Positions 36,225 through 44,058 of a DNA stretch of 64,000 nt are shown here, piece by piece; within the stretch, counting starts at the first letter, position 1, and every line of letters begins with the position of its first letter. The stretch comes from Flavimaricola marinus (lineage in GTDB: Bacteria > Pseudomonadota > Alphaproteobacteria > Rhodobacterales > Rhodobacteraceae). Below the pieces are notes generated by a model. It saw only the letters and a list, made by a program, of their open reading frames with translations, made no database searches and had not been told where the DNA came from. The DNA is taken from positions 340,369 through 404,368 of the forward strand of contig NZ_FXZK01000004.1 of NCBI RefSeq assembly GCF_900184895.1, read 5' to 3'. The translations under genes were made by a program, and so were the position numbers.

Positions 36225-36319
36225 TTCGGTATCGCGGATTCACCAAATGCCGCCGACCCGCGCAACGCCCGGCCCGGTGACGCGGCGTCAACACCCGATG
36301 CGGTCGGGAATCCCGGACT
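36225..36319. repeat. Leader region related to 34563-34659 (copy B)
   Basis: Blocks TTCGGTAT (36225-36232), GCCGACCCG (36252-36260) and GGAATCCCGGACT (36307-36319) match copy A in order. The last block is nearly palindromic (GGGAATCCCG). It lies 83 bp before the start of the small GESQ-repeat gene. This resemblance was found by eye; an alignment would give its exact extent. Confidence 0.5.
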
Positions 36320-36402
36320 ACAGCCCGTGACCCGTGGTTGGTTTACTCGCCCTGCCAGTCAATTTCCGGCTGGTTTCGAGACCAACCATTAGGAGAAAGC
36401 TT

Positions 36403-36675
36403 ATGGATACCTTTGAATTCAAGACCTCTACATCCGAGTATCTGAAGATCGGAGACATCGCGGGCGAGAGCCAGAGAGCGCCGGAGACCTCGGACTATCT
36501 CTTGATCGACGATATTCCGGGCGAGAGCCAATACGACGTTGACGCCGTGTGGGGCACCAACGGCGTGGCGCTGGACGTCGATGCGATGCATGTCGATCCG
36601 GTGATCCCCGGATATGAGACCGATGCGCTGACCATGCCGCGTGTGCTTGGGTTTGAAGACCCGCTCCTCGGCTAA
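36403..36675 (+). CDS. Small acidic protein with duplicated YLxIxDIxGESQ motif, 90 aa
   Basis: A 90-residue acidic protein. Residues 10-24 (TSEYLKIGDIAGESQ) and 29-43 (TSDYLLIDDIPGESQ) are a tandem duplication with a 19-residue period. The pattern F/Y-L-K-I-x-x-I-x-G-E-S is also the hallmark of the first strand of Hcp-family (type VI secretion tube) proteins, but the rest of an Hcp barrel is missing, so homology is uncertain. The remainder (WGTNGVALDVDAMHVDPV, ending GFEDPLLG) is unrecognised. ATG 36403 follows AGGAGA. No signal peptide. Shared leader DNA suggests it is co-regulated with the hemopexin/peptidase gene and may be its partner or substrate; this is inference. Confidence 0.7.
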   Translation: MDTFEFKTSTSEYLKIGDIAGESQRAPETSDYLLIDDIPGESQYDVDAVWGTNGVALDVDAMHVDPVIPGYETDALTMPRVLGFEDPLLG

Positions 36676-36698
36676 GTCACAGAGCCTGTCCGGACCTG

Positions 36699-37094
36699 TT
36701 AGTCGGTTGCCTCGGTCTTGGGAACGGTCTGGACAGGCCCGCTGCCGGGCGGGCCGATGTCGGTCGGCCCGGTATTGTGCGGCCCGAATCGCGCCCAGCC
36801 GATCAGCGCCCCGAGCGCCAGCACCTGCAGCGCCACCACGATCGCCGGAAGCCGCGCCAGCCAGACCCGCAGCCGCGTCGTCTGTGACCGCGCCAGCAAT
36901 AGCAGCAGGATCGCCAGCGCCGTTGCGGCGAGTTGATATTGAAAGAACAGGCTGATCCTGTTCATTCCTTTGGTAAAACCGAAATCCGTGGGTGCGGTCG
37001 ACATCGGAACGATGACCGACAGCCCCATCAGGCCGGCCCAACCGGCGAAGATCGCCCAAAATATCCATCCGCGGCTCATGCCATTTGATAGCAT
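36699..37094 (-). CDS. Small integral membrane protein, 131 aa
   Basis: A membrane protein with three clear hydrophobic segments: about residues 9-30 (GWIFWAIFAGWAGLMGLSVIVP), 45-66 (ISLFFQYQLAATALAILLLLL) and 78-98 (LPAIVVALQVLALGALIG), followed by a Gly/Pro/Thr-rich C-terminal tail (HNTGPTDIGPPGSGPV). I recognise no family. It converges with the GESQ-repeat gene (23 bp apart) and its start is 36 bp from the rpsA promoter candidate, so it may belong either to the accessory insertion or to the chromosome. Confidence 0.65.
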   Translation of the reverse strand: MLSNGMSRGWIFWAIFAGWAGLMGLSVIVPMSTAPTDFGFTKGMNRISLFFQYQLAATALAILLLLLARSQTTRLRVWLARLPAIVVALQVLALGALIGWARFGPHNTGPTDIGPPGSGPVQTVPKTEATD

Positions 37095-37129
37095 CTCGCC
37101 TACCCTGTCGCCAATTGCTGTCTCGACCC

Positions 37130-37158
37130 TTGCTTATAAGCCGAAAACACCCTATACG
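37130..37158 (+). promoter_or_regulatory. Candidate sigma-70 promoter of rpsA
   Basis: TTGCTT (37130-37135), a 17-base spacer, then TATACG (37153-37158) is a good match to housekeeping promoter spacing. It predicts a leader of roughly 165 nt before the TTG start of rpsA, long enough for the S1 autoregulation known in other bacteria. The promoter also supports rpsA being transcribed independently of cmk in this genome, where the two are separated. Confidence 0.5.
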
Positions 37159-37330
37159 CCGCCCTGTCGAAGCGTCGAGACAGGCGCGCGTCGTGAGACT
37201 TGAGCAGGGTCGGTGTCTACCGGCCCTCTTTCGTTTGACAGCTCGCAAGAGCGCCTCGACCAACTGAAACCCAAAGACCTGTGGAGACAACCACATGGCC
37301 CGAATAAAGCTAGTATAGGAACCGATACAC

Positions 37331-39013
37331 TTGGCTCAGAACGCATCTATGGAGGATTTCGAAGCCCTCCTGAACGAAAGCTTCGAAATGGACACACCGG
37401 CCGAAGGGTCTGTTGTCAAAGGTAAGGTCATCGCCATCGAGGCAGGCCAAGCCATCATCGACGTCGGCTACAAGATGGAAGGCCGCATCGATCTCAAAGA
37501 ATTCGCAAATCCCGGTGAAAACCCCGATCTGTCCGTTGGCGACACTGTCGAAGTGTTCCTCCGTCAGGTCGAGAACGCCCGTGGCGAAGCCGTCATCTCG
37601 CGCGAGATGGCCCGCCGTGAGGAAGCCTGGGATCGTCTGGAAAAGGCCTATGCCGACGAAGAGCGTGTCGATGGCGCGATCTTTGGCCGCGTGAAGGGTG
37701 GTTTCACCGTGGACCTCGGCGGCGCTGTTGCGTTCCTGCCCGGCTCTCAGGTCGATGTCCGTCCGGTCCGCGATGCCGGCCCGCTGATGGGCCTCAAGCA
37801 GCCGTTCCAGATCCTCAAGATGGACCGTCGTCGTGGCAATATCGTTGTCTCGCGTCGTGCGATCCTCGAAGAGTCCCGTGCCGAGCAGCGCGCCGAAGTC
37901 ATCGGCAACCTGTCCGAAGGCCAAGAGGTCGACGGTGTGGTCAAGAACATCACCGAATACGGTGCCTTCGTCGATCTGGGCGGTGTGGACGGCTTGCTCC
38001 ACGTCACCGACATGGCTTGGCGTCGCGTCAACCATCCGTCGGAAATCCTTGCCATTGGTGAGACTGTCAAAGTGCAGGTCATCAAGATCAACAAGGAAAC
38101 CCATCGTATCTCCCTCGGCATGAAGCAGCTGCAGGACGATCCTTGGGATGCCGTCGAAGCGAAGTTCCCGCTCGAGTCCGTGCACACTGGCCGCGTCACC
38201 AACATCACCGATTACGGTGCGTTTGTGGAGCTGGAGCCCGGCGTCGAGGGCCTCGTTCACGTGTCCGAAATGTCTTGGACCAAGAAGAACGTGCACCCCG
38301 GCAAGATCGTGTCGACCTCTCAGGAAGTCGAAGTCATGGTTCTGGAAATCGACAGCGCCAAGCGTCGTGTTTCCCTTGGTCTCAAGCAGACCATGCGCAA
38401 CCCGTGGGAAGTGTTTGCAGAAACCCATCCCGAGGGCACCGAGGTCGAAGGCGAAGTCAAGAACATCACCGAGTTCGGTCTGTTCGTTGGCCTCGAAGGC
38501 GACATCGACGGCATGGTTCACCTGTCCGACCTGACATGGGAAGGCCGTGGCGAGGACGTCATCGGCGATTTCCGCAAGGGCGACATGGTCAAGGCCAAGG
38601 TTTCCGAAGTGGACGTCGAGAAGGAGCGTATCTCGCTCTCGATCAAAGCCATGGACGGCGACCCCTTTGCCGACGCCATTGGCGGCGTGAAGCGCGGTTC
38701 GATCATCACCGTCACGGTGACCAAGATCGAAGACGGTGGCATCGAAGTGGAATACGAGGGCATGAAGTCCTTCATCCGCCGCTCCGACCTGTCCCGTGAC
38801 CGTGCCGAGCAGCGCCCCGAGCGTTTCGGCGTGGGCGACAAGGTCGACGTTCGCGTGACCAACGTCGACAGCAAGACCCGCAAGCTGGGTCTGTCGATCA
38901 AGGCCCGCGAGATCGCCGAAGAGAAAGAAGCCGTCGAGCAGTTCGGTTCGTCCGACTCCGGTGCGTCGCTTGGCGACATTCTGGGCGCGGCGCTGAAAGG
39001 CTCTGACGACTGA
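37331..39013 (+). CDS. rpsA: 30S ribosomal protein S1
   Basis: A 560-residue protein with six S1 (OB-fold) RNA-binding domains. Four highly similar modules are obvious: GVVKNITEYGAFVDLGGVDGLLHVTDMAW, GRVTNITDYGAFVELEPG and similar, GEVKNITEFGLFVGLEGDIDGMVHLSDLTW, and the last with VTVTKIEDGGIEVEYEGM. Start is TTG 37331 (reading MAQNASMEDFEALLNESFEM), the usual Rhodobacterales N-terminus; an ATG at 37349 is six codons in. S1 delivers mRNAs with weak ribosome sites to the 30S subunit. A strong terminator follows. Its usual neighbours cmk and ihfB have both been displaced here. Confidence 0.96.
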   Translation: MAQNASMEDFEALLNESFEMDTPAEGSVVKGKVIAIEAGQAIIDVGYKMEGRIDLKEFANPGENPDLSVGDTVEVFLRQVENARGEAVISREMARREEAWDRLEKAYADEERVDGAIFGRVKGGFTVDLGGAVAFLPGSQVDVRPVRDAGPLMGLKQPFQILKMDRRRGNIVVSRRAILEESRAEQRAEVIGNLSEGQEVDGVVKNITEYGAFVDLGGVDGLLHVTDMAWRRVNHPSEILAIGETVKVQVIKINKETHRISLGMKQLQDDPWDAVEAKFPLESVHTGRVTNITDYGAFVELEPGVEGLVHVSEMSWTKKNVHPGKIVSTSQEVEVMVLEIDSAKRRVSLGLKQTMRNPWEVFAETHPEGTEVEGEVKNITEFGLFVGLEGDIDGMVHLSDLTWEGRGEDVIGDFRKGDMVKAKVSEVDVEKERISLSIKAMDGDPFADAIGGVKRGSIITVTVTKIEDGGIEVEYEGMKSFIRRSDLSRDRAEQRPERFGVGDKVDVRVTNVDSKTRKLGLSIKAREIAEEKEAVEQFGSSDSGASLGDILGAALKGSDD

Positions 39014-39036
39014 TAAGCCAGACCTTCGGGTTTGAT

Positions 39037-39073
39037 AGGCCCCCGCAACCCGATATGGTTGCGGGGGCCTTTG
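39037..39073 (+). terminator. Rho-independent terminator of rpsA
   Basis: AGGCCCCCGCAACC (39037-39050) pairs perfectly with GGTTGCGGGGGCCT (39057-39070), a 14-bp stem with loop CGATAT, followed by TTT. It marks the end of the rpsA transcript, where ihfB would begin in the usual gene order. Confidence 0.9.
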
Positions 39074-39088
39074 CGTTTTGGAGGACCT

Positions 39089-39466
39089 ATGACCGTGCCG
39101 CAGACCCTTGCCCTGATCTATGCCGCGTTTTGCGCGGCCGTGATCGGATTTCAGATTTGCCTGATCGCCGGCGCGCCTTGGGGCCGGCTGACCCAAGGCG
39201 GCACCCATCCCGGAGCCTTGCCACGGGCGGGCCGCCTGGCCGCGGCGGCGTCGATCTTTCTGCTGGCGGCGATGGCCTTGGCCGTCATGTCGGGCGCGGG
39301 GCTGTGGCCCTATTGGCCGGTCTGGACCGGCTGGACCGCGCTCGCGGTGCAGGTGCTGTCGGTGGTGCTCAACTGGATCACCCCATCGGCACCGGAACGC
39401 CGCCTTTGGGGCCCGGTGACGAGCGTCATGCTGGCGCTCGCCTGTGCGGCCATGCTGATCGGCTGA
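39089..39466 (+). CDS. Small integral membrane protein, 125 aa
   Basis: Four hydrophobic segments: about residues 6-27 (TLALIYAAFCAAVIGFQICLI), 50-68 (AAAASIFLLAAMALAVMSG), 78-97 (PVWTGWTALAVQVLSVVLNW) and 106-125 (LWGPVTSVMLALACAAMLIG). GGAGGACCT just before ATG 39089 is a good ribosome site. I recognise no family beyond a small four-helix membrane protein. It is convergent with the dioxygenase gene (3 bp between the stops) and lies just after the rpsA terminator. Confidence 0.75.
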   Translation: MTVPQTLALIYAAFCAAVIGFQICLIAGAPWGRLTQGGTHPGALPRAGRLAAAASIFLLAAMALAVMSGAGLWPYWPVWTGWTALAVQVLSVVLNWITPSAPERRLWGPVTSVMLALACAAMLIG

Positions 39467-39469
39467 TCG

Positions 39470-40651
39470 TCAGGCCCGCTGCTTGTCCGCCAGCGCCGCT
39501 AGCGCCGCGGCAAAGTCTGACTGGCTCATCCCTTCGCGCAGCGCCCGTTTGAACAGCGCGGCCTGAGTCTCTGGCGCCAGTCCGCCGACGGGGGGATCCC
39601 GGTCGAGGTTGGTGGGGAAGGAATAGCCTTCCGCGCAGGCCCCGATGGCGGCGTCGAGTTCGCTGTCCGTCAGGCTGCCCGCGGCCTGCGCCGCCTGCGC
39701 CACGGGGTAGAGCGCGAGGCTCATCCCCCTGCGGTCGATCGTCTCCATCGCGCGCCCGAAAGCGGACGAGACTTGCAGCAGATTGGCCATCCGGTGGATG
39801 CCGCTGCTGGTGTTGGCCCCTGCCGCATGGAACACCGCCGGGTTGAAGAACAGTGCGTCGCCCTTGGCGAGCGGCAGTTGCACGCAACGCTCTTCGAACA
39901 GCGCCCGGAAATCCGCCCGCCGCCACGCCGCATAGCCGGCCCGGTATGTCTGCGAGAAGGGCAGCAGCTTGGTCGGCCCGCTCTCGATCGGCATGTCGCA
40001 ATGCGCCACCGCCCCTTGCAGCGTGAGCGCGGGCGAGAGGTCGTGGACATGAGCGGGGTAGGCGGCCGAGAGCTCTGCCGTCTGGAACCCGAGGTGGTAA
40101 TCCCGGTGCGCCTGCTGTGCCGCGCCGCCCGGATGCACGAGGTTCACTTGTGCGCTCATTTGATAATTCGGCCCAAGCCAGGCCTCGCAAGCCGCTGCGA
40201 TTGATGTGTTGGCAAAGTAGCGCAGGAACACATCGGGCGAGGCGTCGCACAGTTTTTGCAGCGAATTCCAGATCCGGTCGTTGGCCCCTGACGCGGCAAA
40301 GTGGTCGGCCTTGCCCCCTGTCGCCGCCTTCTCGGTAGAGATGATCTGATCGTAGATCGCGGTCGCCTCGTCGAGCACGCCGGTGTCGGCATAAGCGCCG
40401 CGCAGCACCACGATCCCGGCCCCCTTGAGAAACACATGCGCCCATTCGGCCATGATCGCCCGGCGGCTGCCTGCATCTTCGAGCGCGGGCCGCAGCGCGT
40501 CCATGTCATAGAGCGGGATGTTCATCTGAACATCCGCCGCGTGCGGCACCTCGGCGGCCTCGGTGCTTTGCCCGATGATCGCGCTGAATTCCGACAAGTC
40601 GCATCCGTCCGGGTCGAAGTAGCCGCCCTGTGCGATGGTTTGGTCTTTCAT
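39470..40651 (-). CDS. Phytanoyl-CoA dioxygenase family (Fe(II)/2-oxoglutarate) protein
   Basis: A 393-residue member of the PhyH-like non-heme iron dioxygenases. The facial triad is visible as QQAHRDYHLGFQ (His-x-Asp) and FFNPAVFHAAGANTSSGIHRM (distal His), with MANLLQ and R toward the cosubstrate site. The N-terminal MKDQTIAQGGYFDPDGCDLSEFSAI is not shared with the small phytanoyl-CoA enzymes and may define a roseobacter subgroup. Divergent from a LacI-type regulator (81 bp apart), which is likely to control it. Substrate unknown; phytanoyl-CoA itself is unlikely to be the only candidate. Confidence 0.82.
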   Translation of the reverse strand: MKDQTIAQGGYFDPDGCDLSEFSAIIGQSTEAAEVPHAADVQMNIPLYDMDALRPALEDAGSRRAIMAEWAHVFLKGAGIVVLRGAYADTGVLDEATAIYDQIISTEKAATGGKADHFAASGANDRIWNSLQKLCDASPDVFLRYFANTSIAAACEAWLGPNYQMSAQVNLVHPGGAAQQAHRDYHLGFQTAELSAAYPAHVHDLSPALTLQGAVAHCDMPIESGPTKLLPFSQTYRAGYAAWRRADFRALFEERCVQLPLAKGDALFFNPAVFHAAGANTSSGIHRMANLLQVSSAFGRAMETIDRRGMSLALYPVAQAAQAAGSLTDSELDAAIGACAEGYSFPTNLDRDPPVGGLAPETQAALFKRALREGMSQSDFAAALAALADKQRA

Positions 40652-40732
40652 GTTGGGCCTCCCTCTGCTTGCCCCCATGTTGGGCTGAATTGCGCTTGTC
40701 GTGTGCGTCAAGACACATCAAGAATACATCAA

Positions 40733-41749
40733 ATGACCCATCGCTTTCCGATCAAGGAGATTGCCCGTCAGGCGGGGCTTGGCACCGCGACGGTGGACCG
40801 GGCCCTGAACGGGCGCGCCCATGTCAGCCCGCAGACCCGCGCCCGCGTGGCCGCCGCGATGGCGGAGCTGGAGGGGCAGGAGGCGCAACTGGCCGCCCGA
40901 GGTCGCCGCATGTTCTTTGACTTTGTCATCGAGGCCCCGGACCGGTTTGGCCGCGAGGTTCGTCGTGCCGCCGAACGGGTGCTGCCCCAGATCGGTGCGG
41001 CGGTCTGCCGTCCTCGTTTCGTGATGCAGGAGATCATGTCCGAGCCCGAGGTGGTCGCCGCCTTGGCTCGAATTGCCAAGCGCGGCAGTCATGGTGTCTG
41101 TCTGAAGGCCCGCGATTTGCCGGGCATCCGCCGGGCGGTCGACGCGCTGGTGGCGGCGGGGATTCCGGTGGTGACCCTTGTGACCGATGTCACGACCGAG
41201 GGTCGATTTGCCCATGTCGGGCTCGACAATGACAGTGCCGGTCGCACGGCGGCCTATCTGATGGTGCAAAGCCTGCGCGGGGCGGCGGGAGCGGTGCTGG
41301 CCACCCGCAGCAACGAGAGCTTTTTGGGCGAAAAAGCAAGGGAGCAAGCGTTTACACTGGCTTTGGCTCGACGCTGTCCAAGGCTGCGCATCGTGCCAGT
41401 CAGTGGCGGCAGCGGCGTGCCGTACGAGACCGCCCGGCTGATCGCGGAAGTGGCCGGACAGGTGCCGGATTTGCGGGCGGTCTATTCGATGGGCGGCGGC
41501 AATCGTGCGATCCTGCAGGTGCTGGCCGAGCACGGCATCGCTCCGGAGGTTTATGTGGCCCACGATCTGGACGTCGAGAACCGGGCGTTGATCGCGGAGG
41601 GCGCCGTCAGCTTTGTGCTGCATCACGACCTGACGGCGGATATGGCCAATGTGTTTCAGGCGTTTCTGCATTGGCATCGTCTGGTGCCCGAGATGCCGGG
41701 GCCGTTGCTGTCCCCGGTGCAGGTGATCACCCCGGAGAATCTGTCCTGA
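40733..41749 (+). CDS. LacI-family transcriptional regulator
   Basis: A 338-residue regulator: FPIKEIARQAGLGTATVDRALNGRAHVSPQTRARVAAAMAEL is the LacI helix-turn-helix with hinge; a periplasmic-binding-protein-like effector domain follows (GIPVVTLVTDV, HVGLDNDSAGRTAAYLM, SGVPYETARLIAEV, AVYSMGGGNRAILQVL, VAHDLDVENRALI). ATG 40733 begins the HTH and is well supported; the longer frame is unsupported. The divergent dioxygenase gene is the probable target. The effector is probably a sugar or sugar-like ligand, by family rule only. The 81-bp intergenic region contains a TGTG...CACA pair and the direct repeats ACATCAAGA and ACATCAAAT just upstream of the start. Confidence 0.9.
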   Translation: MTHRFPIKEIARQAGLGTATVDRALNGRAHVSPQTRARVAAAMAELEGQEAQLAARGRRMFFDFVIEAPDRFGREVRRAAERVLPQIGAAVCRPRFVMQEIMSEPEVVAALARIAKRGSHGVCLKARDLPGIRRAVDALVAAGIPVVTLVTDVTTEGRFAHVGLDNDSAGRTAAYLMVQSLRGAAGAVLATRSNESFLGEKAREQAFTLALARRCPRLRIVPVSGGSGVPYETARLIAEVAGQVPDLRAVYSMGGGNRAILQVLAEHGIAPEVYVAHDLDVENRALIAEGAVSFVLHHDLTADMANVFQAFLHWHRLVPEMPGPLLSPVQVITPENLS

Positions 41750-41831
41750 GCCGTTGCGTCCGCGGTGGGCTATCTGCGCGGTGGCAGGTGCGCTAGGCTG
41801 ACGAATGTAGCAGCCACAGAGAGGACAAGGG

Positions 41832-42473
41832 ATGACCGAGCCACGCTTTTCCGCCGACGAGGTTCTCGACCTTTGGTTTCCCGACAATGGCCACTGGAAG
41901 GACGCCGAAACCCACGGTGCCTTCTGGTTCGAGCGCATGCAGGGCGGCATGGACCAGATCATCATCGACCAGTTCGCCGATCTGACCCGTGCCGCGGCGC
42001 GAGGGGAGTTGGATCACTGGGCCGAGACGCCGCGCGGCCGCTTGTCGTTGCTGATCGCGCTGGACCAGTTTCCCCGCTCGCTCTGGCGTGGCACGCCGGG
42101 GGCCTATGCCCAAGACATCAAGGCCTGCCGTCTTGCGCTGGAGGGCGTTCGCAACGGCGATTTCGAGGTGCTTGCCCCGTGGGAGAAGACGTTCTTCGTA
42201 ATCGCGATTTCCCATTGCGAAGGCCCGGATCATCTGGACCGGATGCGCATGATCACCGGGCTGGCCGAGGAGCTGATCGCTCAGATGCCGGAGCCCATCG
42301 ATGTGATGGGTGCCGGGTTTCGTGCGCAGAACCTGCGGGTCACCGGGATCATCCAACGTTTTGGCCGTCATCCCCATCGCAACGAGATTCTGGGCCGGCT
42401 CTCCACCCCCGAGGAGGAGGCCTATATCGCCGAGGGCAATTTCCCGCATGAGCAGGACAAGCCGCCGGCCTGA
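41832..42473 (+). CDS. DUF924-family protein
   Basis: A 213-residue all-helical protein of the DUF924 (TPR-like) family: VLDLWFPDNGHWKDAETHGAFWFERM, the strongly conserved GRLSLLIALDQFPRSLWRGTPGAYAQD, and FVIAISHCEGPDHLDR with QRFGRHPHRNEILGR. Function unknown in all organisms. Its start at 41832 has GGACAAGGG upstream. It stands alone between the LacI gene and trpB on the same strand (127 bp from trpB). Confidence 0.88.
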   Translation: MTEPRFSADEVLDLWFPDNGHWKDAETHGAFWFERMQGGMDQIIIDQFADLTRAAARGELDHWAETPRGRLSLLIALDQFPRSLWRGTPGAYAQDIKACRLALEGVRNGDFEVLAPWEKTFFVIAISHCEGPDHLDRMRMITGLAEELIAQMPEPIDVMGAGFRAQNLRVTGIIQRFGRHPHRNEILGRLSTPEEEAYIAEGNFPHEQDKPPA

Positions 42474-42599
42474 GTGCGCGGCGGGTCGCGCCTCGATTTC
42501 GCGGCCCGTCGCCCGGCTGCGACACCCTAGCCGCGCCTGATCCCTTTACCGCGCCCGCGCAACCGCCTACACCATGCCAGTCCCGAGATGGAGAGCCCG

Positions 42600-43826
42600 A
42601 TGCCCGACGATCTGATCAATTCCTTCATGACCGGCCCCGACGAGAACGGCCGGTTCGGCGATTTTGGCGGCCGCTTTGTCAGCGAAACCCTGATGCCGCT
42701 GATTCTGAGCCTTGAGGCCGAATACGAGAAGGCCAAGACCGACGAGAGCTTTTGGGCCGAGATGGATTTCCTGTGGAAGCATTACGTGGGCCGCCCCAGC
42801 CCGCTGTATCACGCAGAGCGTCTGACCGAGCATCTGGGCGGCGCCAAGGTCTATATGAAGCGTGACGAGCTCAACCACACGGGCGCGCATAAGATCAACA
42901 ACGTCTTGGGCCAGATCATTCTGGCCCGCCGCATGGGAAAGACCCGCATCATTGCCGAGACGGGCGCCGGTCAGCACGGCGTCGCCACCGCCACCGTCTG
43001 CGCCAAGTTCGGTCTGAAGTGCGTCGTCTATATGGGTGCCCATGACGTGGAGCGTCAGGCCCCCAACGTGTTCCGCATGCGTCTGCTGGGCGCCGAGGTT
43101 GTCCCGGTGACCAGCGGTCGCGGCACACTGAAGGACGCGATGAACGATGCCCTTCGCGATTGGGTGACCAATGTCCGCGATACGTTCTATTGCATAGGCA
43201 CCGTCGCCGGCCCGCATCCTTACCCCGCGATGGTGCGCGATTTCCAGTCGATCATCGGCAAGGAGACCCGCGAGCAGATGCAGGAGGCCGAGGGTCGTTT
43301 GCCCGACACTCTGATCGCCGCCATCGGCGGTGGCTCGAACGCCATGGGCCTGTTCTTTCCGTTCCTCGACGACAAGGAGGTCAAGATCATCGGCGTCGAG
43401 GCTGGCGGCAAGGGTGTGAACGCCAAGATGGAGCATTGCGCCTCGCTCACCGGTGGCCGCCCCGGCGTGCTGCATGGCAACCGCACCTACCTGCTGCAAG
43501 ACGACGACGGCCAGATCCTTGAGGGCTATTCGATCAGCGCCGGTCTGGATTATCCCGGCATCGGACCCGAGCATTCGTGGCTGCACGATATCGGCCGCGC
43601 CGAATATGTCTCGATCACCGACAAGGAGGCGCTGGAGGCGTTCCAGCTGTGTTGTGCACTGGAGGGTATCATCCCGGCGCTGGAGCCGTCCCATGCCCTT
43701 GCCCATGTGATGAAGATCGCCCCCGAGCTGCCCAAGGACCATCTCATCGTGATGAACATGTGCGGTCGCGGCGACAAGGATATCTTTGCGGTGGCCAAGC
43801 ATCTTGGCTTTGACATGAATACCTGA
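42600..43826 (+). CDS. trpB: Tryptophan synthase beta chain
   Basis: Joins indole and serine to make tryptophan with PLP. The 408-residue protein ([20 protein letters not shown]) is normal; the PLP lysine motif is [16 protein letters not shown], with [19 protein letters not shown] as phosphate loop. ATG 42600 is chosen because GGAGAG lies 5 bases upstream; a second in-frame ATG at 42588 would add four residues. In related genomes trpB usually follows trpF closely, but here trpF is 10 kb away on the other strand and trpA 16 kb away. A terminator follows. Confidence 0.96.
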   Translation: MPDDLINSFMTGPDENGRFGDFGGRFVSETLMPLILSLEAEYEKAKTDESFWAEMDFLWKHYVGRPSPLYHAERLTEHLGGAKVYMKRDELNHTGAHKINNVLGQIILARRMGKTRIIAETGAGQHGVATATVCAKFGLKCVVYMGAHDVERQAPNVFRMRLLGAEVVPVTSGRGTLKDAMNDALRDWVTNVRDTFYCIGTVAGPHPYPAMVRDFQSIIGKETREQMQEAEGRLPDTLIAAIGGGSNAMGLFFPFLDDKEVKIIGVEAGGKGVNAKMEHCASLTGGRPGVLHGNRTYLLQDDDGQILEGYSISAGLDYPGIGPEHSWLHDIGRAEYVSITDKEALEAFQLCCALEGIIPALEPSHALAHVMKIAPELPKDHLIVMNMCGRGDKDIFAVAKHLGFDMNT

Positions 43827-43851
43827 TCGGTCCAGCACGGCCGTGGAGAAG

Positions 43852-43881
43852 GGCGTTCCGTAGCGGAGCGCCCCTTTTTTC
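43852..43881 (+). terminator. Rho-independent terminator of trpB
   Basis: GGGCGTTCCG (43852-43861) pairs with CGGAGCGCCC (43865-43874, one G-U) across loop TAG, followed by CTTTTTT. It isolates trpB from the locus to the right. Confidence 0.85.
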
Positions 43882-43899
43882 ATGGCGGATCGCCGCCGC

Positions 43900-43964
43900 A
43901 TAAACCCTGCCTAAACGCCAGTTTATGCGTATCGGCCAGAGGTTTATCGACCCGCTCTTAAACG
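43900..43964. promoter_or_regulatory. Cluster of five TAAAC/GTTTA motifs upstream of the PepSY-like genes
   Basis: TAAAC occurs at 43902-43906, 43913-43917 and 43960-43964, and GTTTA at 43922-43926 and 43943-43947. The outer pair CATAAAC (43900-43906) and GTTTATG (43922-43928) is an exact 7-bp inverted repeat with 15-base spacing. The cluster is about 100 bp before the first PepSY-like gene. AT-rich motifs repeated five times in 65 bp in this GC-rich genome are unlikely by chance; the binding protein is unknown. Confidence 0.45.
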
Positions 43965-44058
43965 TGTGGTCCATAGAGCCGACCCTGCGTCCCGGTTCAG
44001 CCTGTGCTCACCGGCGGTTTGCATGGGGCAGCTGCCAAATTCCGAGAGGACAGTTCAT

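Noticed and set aside
40652..40732. LacI operator in the divergent region
   Set aside because: TGTG...CACA symmetry is limited to the outer four bases; noted with the gene but not called as a site.
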